Assembly (NCBI GenBank): GCA_027924585.1
Contig: BSBM01000151.1
Coordinates: forward strand, 14,941,001 to 15,005,000
Length of the DNA: 64,000 nucleotides
Direction of reading: 5' to 3'
DNA from: Larix kaempferi
Lineage: Eukaryota; Streptophyta; Pinopsida; Pinales; Pinaceae
Shown: piece after piece, positions 23,145 to 36,495 of the stretch
Layout: each line of letters begins with the position of its first letter
Position numbering within the stretch: position 1 is the stretch's first letter
Notes under the pieces: generated by a model
What the model saw: only the letters and a program-made list of their open reading frames with translations
The model's database searches: none
What the model was told of the DNA's origin: nothing
Program-made: the position numbers and the translations under genes

Positions 23145-24456
23145 ATTTTTCTAACTCCTGAATCCAAGTTAAAAGAACAGATTTTGGTGGCTACCCACAA
23201 TGCACCAGTAGCAGGCCATCCTGGATTTCTGAAAACTTGCCGGAAGGTAAGAGAGAGGTTCACTTGGAAGGGCCTCAAAGATGATGTTTTAAGGCATGTG
23301 AGGGAGTGTACTGCATGTCAGAAAAATAAGGTTGAACACACTCACCCTACTGGTCTCCTTCAAATATTTCCAATTCCAGAAAAAAAAAAATGGGAAAGTG
23401 TGTCCATGGACTTCATCACCTGACTGCCAAAATCTCAGGGTAAGGACAACATTTTTGTAGTAGTTGATAGGTTGACTAAATTCTGTCACTTTTTTGCTAT
23501 CACATCAACTATTACAGCCAGTCAAGTAGCTGCACTTTTCTTTAAAGAAATATTCCAATTGCATGGTCTCCCCAGGATCATAATCAGTGATAGAGACAGT
23601 AAGTTCACTAGTGCTTTCTGGAAATCTCTGTTTAAGCTGGTTGAAACTATTCTAAATCTCAGTACAAGCTATCATCCTCAGAATGGTGGCCATACTGAGA
23701 GGGTAAATCAGTGCCTGGAAGGGTATCTCCAAAACTATGTTACCGGGCAGTAGAAGGAACGGGTCAATTGGCTACACCTGGGAGAATTCTTCTATAATAC
23801 CACATTTCATATGTCCATTGGAATGACCCCATTCAAAGCTCTGTATGGATATGAACACCCCACTTTTGCAGATCTTATTTTTGGGAATTTCAGAGCACAA
23901 AAGGAAAAGGATTAGCTGCAAGAGAGCCACGACATACTTAAGGCACTTAAGGAAAATTTGCAGGTTGCACAAAACCAACAGAAACTGTATGCAGATAAGA
24001 AGAGAATAGACCGAACCTTCCAAGAAGGTGACTTAGTTTATTTGAGGTTGCATCCCTACAGGAAATCCACTTTGAAATTGAAGGGGGCTAAGAAACTACT
24101 ACCGAGGTTCTATGGGCCATATAAGATCACAAGGAAGGTGGGTGAGGTTGCTTAAGAACTAGATCTGCCATCTGGAAGCAAGATACACGATGTTTTCCGT
24201 GTGTCATGCTTGAAGAAAGCAATTGGCCAACATGTGACTGTTTCAGAAATATTTCCTCCTCTTGATGATGAAGGACACCTGGTCTTAGAACTAGAAGAAT
24301 TTTTTTTAGGTAAGAGAGAGGAAGTTGAGGAGCATAATTATTAAAGAATATCTAGCGCATTGGAAGGGGTTGCCTAGTGAAGATGCCACCTAGGACGATG
24401 AAAAGATTTTGCACCATCCTAGTTTGAAACTGGTTGACGACAAGAAGTCTTGGTAA
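23145..24456 (+). pseudogene. Integrase with C-terminal chromodomain
   Basis: Integrase joins cDNA to the target; the chromodomain is thought to steer chromoviruses to marked chromatin. The zinc domain shows HNAPVAGHPGFLKT and CTACQKNK (23200-23330). The core has SVSMDFIT (first Asp), IISDRDSKFTSAFW (second Asp) and GHTERVNQCLEGY (Glu), so the catalytic triad is kept. Stops fall at about 23421, 23751, 23913 and 24153. The tail holds LVYLRLHPYR, FRVSCLKKAIG and a chromodomain running EYLAHWKGLPSEDAT, stop, DDEKILHHPSL to the terminal stop at 24454-24456. A frameshift near 24310 precedes the chromodomain. Confidence 0.92.
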
Positions 24457-24464
24457 GGGAGGAC
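24455..24464 (+). other. Polypurine tract
   Basis: AAGGGAGGAC directly precedes the right LTR and overlaps the chromodomain stop codon. It would prime plus-strand cDNA synthesis. Confidence 0.75.
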
Positions 24465-26465
24465 TGTCATGTCCCCTCCGTAGTGGCCTTGTATCCTCCC
24501 ATCCCTAGGGGTTCTAAGTCAATTAATTGAATGAAGATTTAATTAATGGGGTAATTTTGAGGCATAATATTATAGTAGTTAATTAATTACCAAATAACTA
24601 ATTAAATTTATGAGTTGGAATTATTTTTGTTATTACTTCATCATTATTACTAATAAATGTTGTCAAGTGGATGATGAATTGGCTAGGAGGTCGAATTTGG
24701 ATCAAGTGGGCTAATCTTGCCTTAGTGGCAAATTCTCAGAAAATAAAAGAATCCAATGGAGGAAAGGAGGCAAGGAAAATAAAATGGAAACTGTCAAAAG
24801 AAAATAAAAACATGAAAAAGTAGAAAAGGAGGAAAGAAAGTAAGTGGCAACATTCAAAAAATAAGTCAGAAAGAAAGTGGCAACATTCAAAAAAGATCAC
24901 AAAGGTGCACTTGCTAAAATCAGTGAAGGAAGGAAAATGTAGGAAAGTTTTTCTAAGCAAGAAGTTGCCATTCCTCTCAAGTAATGTGCCCTCCCTCATC
25001 TACATGTGTGGTTGTCTTGTGCAACATGTCACTTCAGATATTTAATGATGTTTCCAACTCCATTTGAGAACTTTTGATCATTTGATTTTTTGTCTGAGAG
25101 CTCCGAGCCTCTCTTGGTTGAGTGATGTGCCTCAACATTTTTCTTGGGAGATGTGCCCCAAGGCCCCATAGTTTCTAGTAAGTAGTATTCAGGTCTAGAA
25201 GATGTTATTTCAGCCAATAAAATCCATATCAGTCCATCATTGAAGATATACAGTCAGCTTGAAGAGGAGATCACTACTACAGTGGATTTGCAGCTAGTTT
25301 TGGAGGAGAATCACCAGAAGAAGGAGATAGAAATCAATGAATGCGCCCAAGAACTTCACAGAGATTAGTGCACCATTATTTGAAGAGATCATAAGCTTCC
25401 CAGGTCTATAGATCAATTTCAAATCTTATCTCCACCTTCTTCTCTCACTTCTACATCTTTCTCAACTAGATTTGGAGGAGTTTTCCCTGGAGGAGATAGA
25501 TAGTTTGGTAAATGCGTCCCAGTGAAGATCAAAATATCAGAATCTTAGTGTGCAGAAAATATCAGAAATTTGACCTATAGATGGTTTGATAACAACTTTA
25601 GAATAGAGCCACAGTAAACATCCTACTTCTTCCCTTCATTCTCCATCAAATGTAATGAATTTTTAGCCTGTGACGAATTGTAAGTTTGGAAGGAAGTTAA
25701 ATTGATAAAAGAAGAGTTATGATATATTATTTTCGATTTGAATATGTTAATTATGTTATATCCAAGCATTTAAATAATTCAGAACAGATATTATGAATTA
25801 TGGAAGCAGTTTAATGAATACAATTGCAAGACTAGCTCGTTGGGTGTTATTTCTAGACTAGTTTTACAGTTATGACTGCTAATTCAATTCTAAGCATGAG
25901 TTTGACTCCCTGTTAGTTTTAGGAGGTTAATAAATCAGTATACATTCCATATCAGTCCCTGTATTAATAATTTGGATGTATTTAAATTCGTTTGGAAAAG
26001 CCTGGAATTTATCTAGCTCAGTAATCCTCATTGTGCACTTGATTCCCAAATCACTCCAAACCTTTCCAAATTCATTTGAATAATTTCCAGTGGATCCTAT
26101 AAGCTCAATTTACTATTATATGTCTTCCATAGACTTTGATAATCCCTCACCCAGTCTTGTTGGCATATGCTAGAAGCTTAGGAAGCCTCAAAGTAGGCAA
26201 TAGAATTACTATGTTGCTGAAAAGTGAATGGCTCTAGTACATTGTGCCAAGGACTTCTGCTCATACCATATTTATATGTTGCTTCACACCCATCCATATA
26301 AATTCCAAAAATTAATCTCATCCCTACCATCCTCACTCATTGTTTCAATCCCCATCACTTACATCCTGCTCAGTTTAAGAAATTGCCTAAAACTGACTAG
26401 TAAAATTTTGATAAAGTGTGAGTTTGGAGATAATATTTTGGCCAAATCTTGGCTAGAATATTACA
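24465..26465 (+). repeat. 3' LTR of plus-strand gypsy
   Basis: The LTR is 2001 bp, begins TGTCATGTCCC and ends GAATATTACA, followed by the AAATA duplication. The 24736-24999 and 25029-25217 ORFs on the other strand are LTR shadows. A 40-bp duplication of AAGAAAGTGGCAACATTCA within 24835-24890 is present here and absent from the left LTR. Confidence 0.93.
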
Positions 26466-27641
26466 AAATAGGTGCAAATGAGCTAGAGAAAAGTACACCA
26501 AATCTACACTAGGAAGGGATCTACATCAATGGACATCACTAGTGACAAAGTGAGTTACCTTCCTACCTTTTATTTCTACCTAGTATTTTGTCAAGATTAG
26601 ATCTAGAGTAGAAAGCATAGTGGTCTACCCCCCATCTATCCTGGATCAAGGGACAGATATCCAAGAGAGGTATCATCTGTCCGCAAAAGGGAAATTTCTA
26701 CCAACAATGTGAATGTAGGGTAAGATGTTTCCTAAGAGGGACCAGTTGGAGTTCCCATGTAGGATTACTCCAGAGGTACTAGAGATGCTCTCCGGTGAGG
26801 ATTATCATACCGTGGATCTTGTGCATGAGTACCCATATGCAAGGATGGAATAGAAAGGATGTCAAAACATTCGATTTACCCATGATGACCCACCAAATGG
26901 TAGACGTAATATTAGCATTATGTAATTTTATTACCTTATTTAATGCACATGTGAATTATTGTAACATTTTCTTTAAAACTTTTAACTATTGTTGTCTACT
27001 ATTTTCTATAAATTGTCACATGTGATGGTGAGGTTTCTCCCCAATATTGAGAGATGTCGTAGGCTTATGATATCCATCAGTTATAGATAATGGTCATGGG
27101 TCAATCGATGAATGTGGTTCACAATTTTTTGCAAGCGGAGTGCCAAAAATTTGTGCCATAAACCATCGAAGACTATGTAAAACCCTCGATCAAGGTATTT
27201 TAAAAGCCTCGATCGAGGGCCTAAAAACCAGGACGAGAGCCATTTTTGCTACCGAAAGAAACTTATGTTTGCATTTCAGAGGATTAAACTATGCCATTAA
27301 ATGCACATAAATGGGCGTACTTGATACCATTAGATTCGTCAATGAATCCTCTATCCATGTACATATAATTTACGAATTTTTATATTCGTATGCCATTTGT
27401 TTTTAAATTTATGCTAAAGTTTACCCTTAAAAACCTTGTCGACAACTACGAATGAGCTCAAAGATAAATCAACAACATTCAAAATACACATCCAATAAAA
27501 TTGAAAAAATATACAAGAGCTACATCAGTGCGTCCTCTTCAAAAAGGTATTTTTAGTTTTTCAAATTATGTAAACAATCAAAATATTTGGTGCACACACG
27601 CAAATGTGTGCAAAATGGGACTGAAATATTCACTGGTGAGT

Positions 27642-27643
<2 letters not shown>

Positions 27644-27706
<63 letters not shown>
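27644..27706. repeat. (AT)n microsatellite
   Basis: An almost pure AT dinucleotide tract of about 63 bp, interrupted once by ATC at about 27672. Confidence 0.9.
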
Positions 27707-29889
27707 TGTTTCGAGAAAAATTAAAAGCAAAATATGTACGCACTAGTGCATTCTGTCTAGATCATGTTTACATATATTTAATTTTTTTTAATTATTAATT
27801 TAACATTAAATTATGTTGCACACACACAAGCCACTTGTTAATCGCCCTTCAAATTTTTAAGGACACACATTTCATTAAATAAAAATTTCACATGATAAAT
27901 GACATTGATATATATTTTTTAAAATATCATTGGAAATCCAATATAATTCTCTACATTTCGTTTTTTAACCACATGTCGAAATTCATATGGAAAATATGAG
28001 TTTCGAGGTCTTCAATTTAATACGTGGGTAAAATTTCCATTTTTCATCGCCATATTTGGCCAAAAAGAGTTATCCATCTTCATGGAATCACCCATGTGGC
28101 ATAAGCTAGATTTTAAATTACACAATTAGCTTGAAGATCAGTTATGTGCACTAATGGATTGGTAGGGAGTGCACCGAGTACGATCTAGCTAAAATATGGA
28201 GGAGCCAAATATGGAAACTATATGGGTAACCCATATGTGTGATACAATGTTGTTGAGGCATCATGTTTTCAATATTGTTATCCTACTTAAGAGGAGGAGT
28301 GATTTTCATCAATTTTAGTCTTCTTCATCTTCTTAATCTACTTCATATGGTGTTCCCAAACCTCTACCTCCTCCTCCTCCTCATACAGAGGCCGATGGAA
28401 CACCCTCTACTCTATATCTCAACTAGACACCCTCTCTTCCTCACTGAGCCGACCCACTCCCCTCTCTTTCATAAGCTAATATAGGAGGTTCATATAAATT
28501 TGAAATTTTCTAAAATTTGTAATGGTTTCTGTATGGGTCTACGAATAGAGGAGTTTTTTATTTTGAAATGACATATAATGTAACATAATTTGTTTGTTTT
28601 AGCATATAGCTGAAGGAGTTAGAATAATTAGGGAGAACATAGGATTTATCTATATTTTCCCTAAAATTAAAGGATTCAAACTCATCTTTGTGATTCAAAT
28701 AAATTTCCTCTTATTTTGTATAAATAAACCTAATGTGCATGAAAACATAGAAGGAGAGAGAAATGAGAGGTAGAGTATACTAGGATAGGTGGAAAGAGTG
28801 TGGAGAAGTAATGTGAAGGAGATATTAGTATTTAATGATAAATATATGATCCAAAATCAATTCATGGTCCTTTCTCCTTTTTAACTGTTAAAATTCTAAG
28901 TATCAATGTTAGTTTGAGAATTGTATTCTCTATGCATAATTTTGTGTATGTTTGAATGTTTGCACGACTGAGTTATGGTGTGGGTTGATCCTTGTTGTGG
29001 ATCTATGAGATTTCTATTGGAATCCAATTACAAGTGATCCATTCAAGTTCTTTATTACTTTGGAACATTATTCCTTGTCATCGGCTTTAGAAAAAAAAGT
29101 TTGTTATATCAACAATTCCGACCAAGTTTGTGAACTCGATCCAACAGTCTATCAAGTTTGATTTCCTTATTCCATCAGGGATTACATTAATGGATTTTAT
29201 TAGGTTTACTTTTCTTGGTCTATCAGGATTATACGATATTGGGCTATAAACTTTTGGTTATTTTGTTGGTAGTGAGATATGACATGGAAATCATCCAACC
29301 ATTTGAAGGACAGTAAGATCGATGAAAAACGATGCATCGGGTCAAGAATTTAGATCTTCATACATCAAGATTAAAGTTGTACATTCGAATAACTACTTCC
29401 TAATATCTCTTTGTACTAGCTGCTCACTCTTTCATTTAGTCACAAAATACTTGGAGGATTTTATATTTATCACTTGAATCCTTTATGTATTGCGATTTAT
29501 GGTATTGGTTTGGCCTATCAAAAGGTATGATAATGAATTTCAATTTGATGAGATAAATGGCCGAGAATAATCTTGATCTCTCTCTAGAAAGGAGAACACA
29601 GAGGGGAGTTGATGACGGACTATAAGGAAATAAACACCACATTGATGGAAGGTATATCCAAGCTCGACAACCAAGGTATGCAATGAAACCCATTGCTAGT
29701 GTAAAATAATATTTGTATAAGTATTACATTAAGTTAATGGAATTTATGTATGGAAGCATTGAGTCATAGCTTATTGGATAGACTCTTGGATCAGAACTGT
29801 ATTGGCTCAATAGGATATAGCCTTATAGCTAGACTAGTAATCACTTTGAGTTCTGCACAATAATTATAATAGTGCAGGTCAAGTTTACC

Positions 29890-30015
29890 TTGCACCACAT
29901 GCTGACCCACCACCCTCTACTCCTCATCAAGCTAATCAATGACCCTCTCCTCCTCCACTTATAATTAACCACCCTCTCCTCCTCCTACTAGTCTACTAAC
30001 CACCCTTTCCTCTTA
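29890..30015. repeat. CT-rich ~30-bp minisatellite
   Basis: Four units share ACCACCCTCTCCTCCTC or close variants, separated by 12-15 bp of AT-rich spacer. A similar but more decayed patch at 28360-28475 has ACACCCTCTACTC and ACACCCTCTCTTCCTC spaced about 27 bp apart. Confidence 0.6.
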
Positions 30016-31186
30016 TAGTAACTGACACACCAAATACGAGATCTAGTTCACTTGTTGGTTTTTTAGACAAGATGCTTGCATAAGGTAATATGAATTTTGG
30101 TGGAGATATACTAGCTGATTTATATTACATTTTTATCTAGAGGAGGTGTTGATATTGCCTCTCACTCCAGTAGTGTAGGCATTGATCATGCCTCTGATGG
30201 ATTTCGTGGTTGAGACATTAATGCATCTAGTTTCGATGGTGGACCAACTACATTATTTATATATTGTATACATTTATTTTTAGATTGATATGTATTTTTG
30301 ACACACACACACATTGATATTTCATTCCTATATATGTTCCATTTTCATATCACGTTCATCTTGATGTTGTTTTATTTATGAACTATTGTATTGTGTGTAT
30401 GTTAATGATGTTTTGTGTTTTTAAATTAAATTTGAGATCCATCACTAATTTAAATTAATCAACATATTTGACATGTATATCTAACATATATAATGATTTT
30501 GAGATTAGCATCAATGTATATCGTTTTTTTTCATGTGACATTGATATTAATGTTATTTATAAAATGTGTTGTGTATGCCAATGATCACTGAATTATTTTT
30601 TTTCGTGAAAATAATGAATTAGATGTCAATGCTATAATTACTAAAAATTGTATTGGTATGCTTCAATGATTTTAATTAATTAATATTTTTCAATTCCAAT
30701 ATTTTCCTTACTTAATTTAGTATCAATATTTTAAATTTAATTAAAATTTCTATTTCATCAAAATAAATTGTTTGATTTGTTTATTATTCGAATAAATAAA
30801 AATCATTTTCAATCAATCCATCTATACAATCACTGCAAAATACTATATATAAGTTGATTTTCAAATAACTAAAATGGTTTAAATAGTCATTAAGAAATAT
30901 TCTAAGCTATAACCTTACAAGAAATTATTTGTAATCTTTGATGAAAATTTTAGATGAAATATATCAATGTAACTCTAGTAATCACATAATCATTCATCAT
31001 CATCTTTCACCATCAAAATCAAATAAAAAACAATACGAAAACAACAATAAAAACACAATATTAATAAATACTGAACCATAAACAATTCATCATATATGTA
31101 CAAAGCCATGTGAAATTATTCAAAATTTCCCCAAATATACATTAAAAAAATGGCACGTAATTCCTAATACACATAATGGCACCTTG

Positions 31187-32954
31187 TGTAATATCCCTAA
31201 CTTGAAAGTTTACACAATTTGGCCAATTTTCGAACCTTGGACTAGTGAAACCCCAAATTGTCCCAAATGCTCCCAAATGATTTTGAATTCTGTATGGAGG
31301 GAATTGGGAGCACATAGGACAACTTATGCAACCATTATACACCCAAACACCTTCTATAAGCATTCATGGTCTACAATTTTCAAGGAGGGAATAAGTGGAG
31401 CAAAACTAGTCAAATGCTTTGGTGGAAAACCCCACTAGGTTAGCTATGATTCGGCCTCCCAAACACTGTACGAACTGCCCTAATGTTTAATATGAGACTT
31501 GTATTTGTTAAAGGACCTGAAGGAAAACATGTTTTCAATATTATATCAGAGTTTAGGGTCGGATAGATCTTCCAAAAGACAACATCTTGTAGGGCACATA
31601 ATTTATGAAAAAATGGTAGACTAGGGGCAATGAATTTATTGCACAAACTTTAATAAGACTTCAAGGGTCTGCCTACAAAATTTTGGACCATCATTTAACT
31701 TCATATTAAGCTCAAAACATAGACAAATACTCAAAAAATATCTGATATCAAACATGTACAATATCATCCCAAAATCACCATGAGAATATAATGAGCGAAA
31801 TAGCTTGAATCTCAATATCACTTGGAATTATTACATGAAAGTCTTGGTTTTTCGAGATGTGGATATCATGATCCTTTTATTACATATTTATGCATCATAT
31901 AACATTTCCATATGGTATCAATATCATTATTCCATAAACTATATGGAATACAGAGTGCGCTATCACACGTGTACATGAACATTGAGAAAGTGTTGAGAGA
32001 AAGATAGTAGAGAAAGAAGAGAGAACATGACTCAAAATCAAAGGGGATCGAAACTGCATCAAAATGTATCCATGAATCTCTTTTTATAGGTCTGAATGGC
32101 CTCCCCTTCAACCAACTTGGATAGCAATCTTTCACCCACGAAATTGGTTCAATGGCAGGGAGGATGAACATCCATCGTGCAAGGACAAGCTAAAGCTCTC
32201 CCAAATTGCAAATATGCAAATAAAAAATGACCAAAAGTTGCTCTCCTTTGTCATACTACTCTTTTATTAACCTCATGTGTACTCATGAGTTCTAATTCCC
32301 TCCAAGAAACTTCACTCAAGTCGAGTTAGGGAGATATTCTCATACAAGACACTTGTCCACTTCTTTCTTGCATTCCATTTCCCACAATTCGAATGGGGAA
32401 TCTTGGCTAACCATAACCCCCCTTATGCACCCTATTGGTAACTATTTTTATCCCCGATATGTCATATGTGTCATAGGTCTGCAATCAGGTCTAAATTTGT
32501 CATATATTCTCCTTCATTGTTGTCAAAGATGCTCGAGAATCTAGCTACAAGTGTCACGACTTCTCTATGATGCCTCTTCCTCTTCCATGGGAGTTACTCT
32601 TCCAATCCAATTAGACCTTCCAAGATTCATGCCATGAATAATGCCTCTTCAAATCCCCCAAGTATGTTATTCAACTTGAACCCGAATTGGTGAGAGAATG
32701 ATGCCAAGTGTAGTGGGGAATCTTGCACATGTGGGTCCCACAACCTCTTATGTGCCCTCATGATCCCATTCCACCTTATTTTATTTATTATTATTATTTA
32801 TTTGACCCATTTAATGTGAATTAGCAATTATAAGGTCATTTTGGTCTTGTAGCTCCCTTATTCAAACTTTTGAGGCTTCCACCCCCAACCCAGGGAACTA
32901 GTAAGATAGTGTATTTTTTCTTCCATGATAGTTTATTTGGATGTGGACACTACG
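31187..32954 (-). repeat. Isolated gypsy LTR (solo or truncated)
   Basis: At 1768 bp it matches the 1751-bp LTR at 7453-9203 in length and in shared blocks, and is in the same (minus) orientation. It runs from TGTAATATCCC to GGACACTACG on the plus strand. Neither primer site nor polypurine tract adjoins it, so the element body is gone, as after LTR-LTR recombination. The 5-bp flanks (CCTTG left, AAATT right) do not match. Its first 240 bp are even closer to the LTR fragment at 56827-57060. Confidence 0.75.
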
Positions 32955-34030
32955 AAATTTAATTTGGAATTTTATCTTCATGTGACCCACCTTGTCCATT
33001 TGGCTATAATTTTACCTTATTATTAACTTGGACATCATGCTTGAAAATTATTTGACCCTTAGCACCAATTTGACAAACTATCATGAACATGGCCAAGTGG
33101 CTTAGGCCATTGTGACCCAATGAAAAATTTGGGAACATGAAAAATACTCCCCTCCCAATATTTCTTTTCCTCAAGCAATTTCAAACATGAATATTGAAGA
33201 ACCTGTTTTCATTCCAAAACTTTGCTTCCAAAAGTTTCTTTCCAAAACTCTCAGTAGTGGCACTCATGTACTACAATTATGTGTTTCCAAAAGTAAGGAG
33301 ATGTGGATTTTATTTTTCATATTGATATCTCGTGTGACATCACCACTAAAAACCAAAAAAAAACTAAATCCATCAAAAAAAATTTTGCACAATTAATATT
33401 TACCTCATTCATATTTTGGAACCCTTTCTGAACTTTCAACCCTTTTTCTCACTGTATAATTCTTTGAAGTTGCCACTGAGTTTCCCAATTTTGAGTCTTC
33501 ATGATTCCATGAAAATATTAAATAGGAATCACCATTCTTTCTGCTGCACTACTTTGATTACAATCACCTTCTCAAGTGGTGACTCAGTCTACCATTGAAA
33601 CCAATGAGACCAAAAATGATCCCAGGGTCCCAAATGATCATGATATATGCATGTTTTGAAATGTCTAGTATGAAATTCCATGAACACCAAGAATGTGAAG
33701 ATTTAATCCATCTCTCAAAAGGTCTCCCACATAGGAAACTAGAACACTGCTATGCAAATATGAACTCAAACAACTGAAGGTTTGCTTTCTCTCTCAGACC
33801 AACAATCGAACTCCTGCTCCAACTGAGTTGAAACCAAGCAACACTAGGATCCCATTTCTTGTATTGCATCCTTCCAAACATAATAAGTACACAATATAGA
33901 TCATCAAAGTACATAAAAACACCATACAAATGTCCATCTGTAGGGTCTCGAATGTTGATGTTTCTTTTTTTTTACTATATTTTATTTTATATGATATGAA
34001 CCATTCATTACATACACTTATAGTCAACCT
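32955..34030. other. Unassigned DNA
   Basis: The sequence is AT-rich with a few short random ORFs (33187-33396, 33416-33598, 33595-33777, 33794-34027). I see no domain, LTR, primer site or tandem structure. Confidence 0.4.
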
Positions 34031-34039
34031 TTACAATAT

Positions 34040-34440
34040 AAACATGAAACCTTCAATACATAAATTATATTCATACTCTTTCACAATTACGTATAAATCA
34101 TATTCATAATCCTTGCAAATCAATATGAAATCTCCAATATATACTTTATATTCCTAATCTTTTATAAATGAACATGAAACTCTAAATGCATAAATTATAT
34201 TCCATCTTTTATAAATGAACATGAAACCCTAAATATATAAATGATATTCATACTCCTTCACAAATATATATAAATTTTTCAATGCATAAATTCAAAATCC
34301 TTTGCAAAGAAATATGAAATCTTTAATATGTAATTTATATTCCTAATCTTTTATAACTGAACATGAAACCCTAAATAAATCAATTATATTCATACTCTTT
34401 CACCAATATATATGAAATCTTCAATATATATTTCATTAGG
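34040..34440. repeat. AT-rich minisatellite
   Basis: The phrases CATACTCTTTCAC (34070, 34249 with one change, 34389) and AATCTTTTATAAATGAACATG (34155, 34203 in part, 34349 with one change) recur with ATTATATTCATA between them. Units vary from about 50 to 180 bp because shorter subunits are nested in longer ones. Confidence 0.55.
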
Positions 34441-34929
34441 ACAATGTACAATGTACATTGTATAAAGATGCAAGATTATCCAAAAAAAACTTCTAAATGA
34501 TTGTCTAGCTATTCTACGGTATTCACATAATAAAATAACTATTTTATAAATGATTCTTTCACATAATAGGAAGTAAAATTAACATAATAAATTTCCTTTT
34601 TTTTTAACGTTTAATAAACTATTCGATATGCATCTATGTATATGCTAAGATAGAAAAAGAGGCTAGATCATTTATTCGAATGGCATCCACATGAGGGCCA
34701 TTTTCAATCCAAAAACTTAAGATAAACTATAAACCTTGAATAATAAGTGAACACACCGCAGCTGGTAGGATCGCTCGACAGGTGGCAGGATAGACCCCGA
34801 ACATTGCCCACTACCAAATATAAGACAATCGACTGTAGATAACGTGCACCCCACATTTCAGAGTAAACCATCAGTCGTTACAGGTGATGAACAGGTGGCA
34901 TGAATTCTGGAAATGCTAATCAATTTTCG

Positions 34930-35068
34930 AAATAGATACGCAAGGTGTTTAAGATCAGAGTTTACAATTTGCTTCACAATATATGGAAACGTCAATCCAA
35001 AATAGATACACAGAGTTTTTAAGGGTCAATTACCATTTGCACTTATAATTTCTGGAAACGATTGACCT
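34930..35068. repeat. Two-copy ~70-bp tandem duplication
   Basis: AAATAGATAC(G/A)CA(A)G then TTTTTAAG then ATTTGC-T-CA then GGAAACG, at 34930-35000, is repeated at about 35000-35068. It lies just left of where recognisable copia coding sequence ends. Confidence 0.5.
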
Positions 35069-35089
35069 TTCGAAACAACACGCAGGAAA

Positions 35090-36495
35090 AGAGAAGAGGC
35101 TCGCTTAAACTGAGAACGTGTTCGACATTGATCTTTGGGATCACTGGCAAGATCACCAACTGTTTCACATGTTGAACGGACCCATCGAGGAAGCACTTGT
35201 GCTGGTGCAACTAGAGGAACATGAGCAGGCGGAGGTGGATTTTCATCCTCACTGTCATCATCAGAAACTGGAGTTGGAAACCTGTCAAGGAAGTTGGAAG
35301 AAGAAGAAGAAGGCACAATCACCGAATCAGGCTCGCAGTCCAAAGATGGCACAATCGCCGAGTTAGGCTCGCAGGCCAAGAGATTTTCATCAAATTTAAC
35401 ATCTCTTCTAATGATTACATCATGAGAATGTGGTTGAAGAAGTCTATAACCTTTTACATCTTCATAATATCCAACAAATATGCACTTTTCACTTTTAGGC
35501 TGAAATGCTTTCTGTTTTTCATCCGGAATGTGAGCCCATGCTTCACTACCAAACACACGGAAGCGACTTACATCTGGTTTAATTTTACTCCATGCTTCTT
35601 TCAGTGTGATACCTTGTAAATCTTTAGTGGGGGTGCGATTAACTATGTGATTTGCACAATTTATGGCTTCATCCCAAAATTGAAGACTTAGTCCCTTAGA
35701 TTGGATCATACAATTAGCAATTTATTTTAAAGTGCGGTTCTTCCATTTAGCTATACCATTTTGTTGTGGTGTATATGGAACAGTGTGTTGTTGTTGGATT
35801 CTTTGTTCAGTGCAGAAAGTAGTGAACATTTTGTTAACATATTCTCCTCCATTGTGAGGTCTTAACTTAATAATTTGATAATCAAATTGTTTTTCAACAA
35901 GGGCCTTGTAGGCCAAGAACATGTTAAATACTTCGCTCTTAAGTTTTAGGAAATAAACCCAAGTGCGTCTGGTGTAATCATCAATGAAAGTTAATAAATA
36001 TTTCAAACCAGAAAATGAAGCAGATGGAAGAGGACCACACAAGTCACTATGCACAAGCTCCAAGGGAACCGAGGTGTGTCGAGAGGCACGTTTGTCAAAA
36101 CTGTCCCGATGATGTTTTCTGAGTACACAACCGGAACAGACACCATCCCTGCAAGATACCATCAGAAGACCTATCACCATATTGTCTTTACATAATTGTT
36201 GCAATGAGCGATAATTTAAGTGACCAAATCGCTCATGCCAAAGTTTGCTCAAGTTATCACTATGAGCAACAAAAACTGGAGGAAAAGGTGATGACTCAAA
36301 GTTGTTAAATTTGTACAACCTAGTAATATCATCAACAATTCTAATAGCTAGGACCTGTTGAGGATCTTTAAAATCGTTGATTACAACTTGGTGAGGTGTA
36401 AACATCATAGTTTTACCTTCACCGGAATGAGTGATTTGATAGACTGATAACAAATTGCAGGAAATTCTTGGAATACATAGTATATCACTGAAATG
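35090..36495 (-). pseudogene. Copia integrase with two lost catalytic residues
   Basis: The GAG-pre-integrase zinc region shows LWHERFGHLNY and CSGCVLRKHH (36120-36240). The integrase core opens with LVHSDLCGP, which keeps the first catalytic Asp. The second Asp, in the usual LRSDNGGEY, is His here: LRPHNGGEY, from CAC, at about 35850-35880. The Glu in the usual GVAERKNR is Lys: QQNGIAKWKNRT, at about 35727-35765. A stop at about 35712 splits the two frames (35722-36453 and 35026-35709). The tail has VFGSEAWAHIPDEK, CIFVGYYEDVKGYRL and the end of the linker RTRSQFKRASS, after which homology is lost. Confidence 0.9.
36140..36495. repeat. Left copy of 356-bp duplication
   Basis: This segment of the minus-strand copia ends exactly at the start of the copia B LTR (36496), with AAATG as its last five bases. 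It matches 47898-48252, same orientation, at about 92 percent by eye. Confidence 0.85.

Larger units (their letters stand above)
17745..26465 (+). mobile_element. Complete-length Ty3/gypsy chromovirus
   Basis: The element is 8721 bp: left LTR 17745-19715, primer site, gag, protease, reverse transcriptase, RNase H, integrase, chromodomain, polypurine tract, right LTR 24465-26465. It is flanked by perfect 5-bp duplications AAATA at 17740-17744 and 26466-26470, so both ends are exact. The two LTRs are about 94 percent alike in the stretches I compared by eye and differ by several small indels, so the insertion is not recent. The polyprotein has many stops. It is related in protein to the minus-strand element at 2750-9203. 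Confidence 0.95.
26471..31186. other. Unassigned DNA with simple repeats
   Basis: No gene or element was recognised in this 4.7 kb. Notable contents are an (AT)n run at 27644-27706, CTCGATC repeats at 27185-27225, and CT-rich minisatellite patches at 28360-28475 and 29890-30015. ORFs up to 94 codons here look random: low complexity, no motif, no splice pattern I trust. Confidence 0.45.

Noticed and set aside
28263-28484. Leu-rich ORF resembling a membrane protein
   Set aside because: It translates a CT-rich low-complexity tract; no start context, neighbours or splice pattern support a gene.
31184-31438. 84-codon ORF
   Set aside because: It is the terminal part of an isolated gypsy LTR, repeated at 56830-57060 without the frame.
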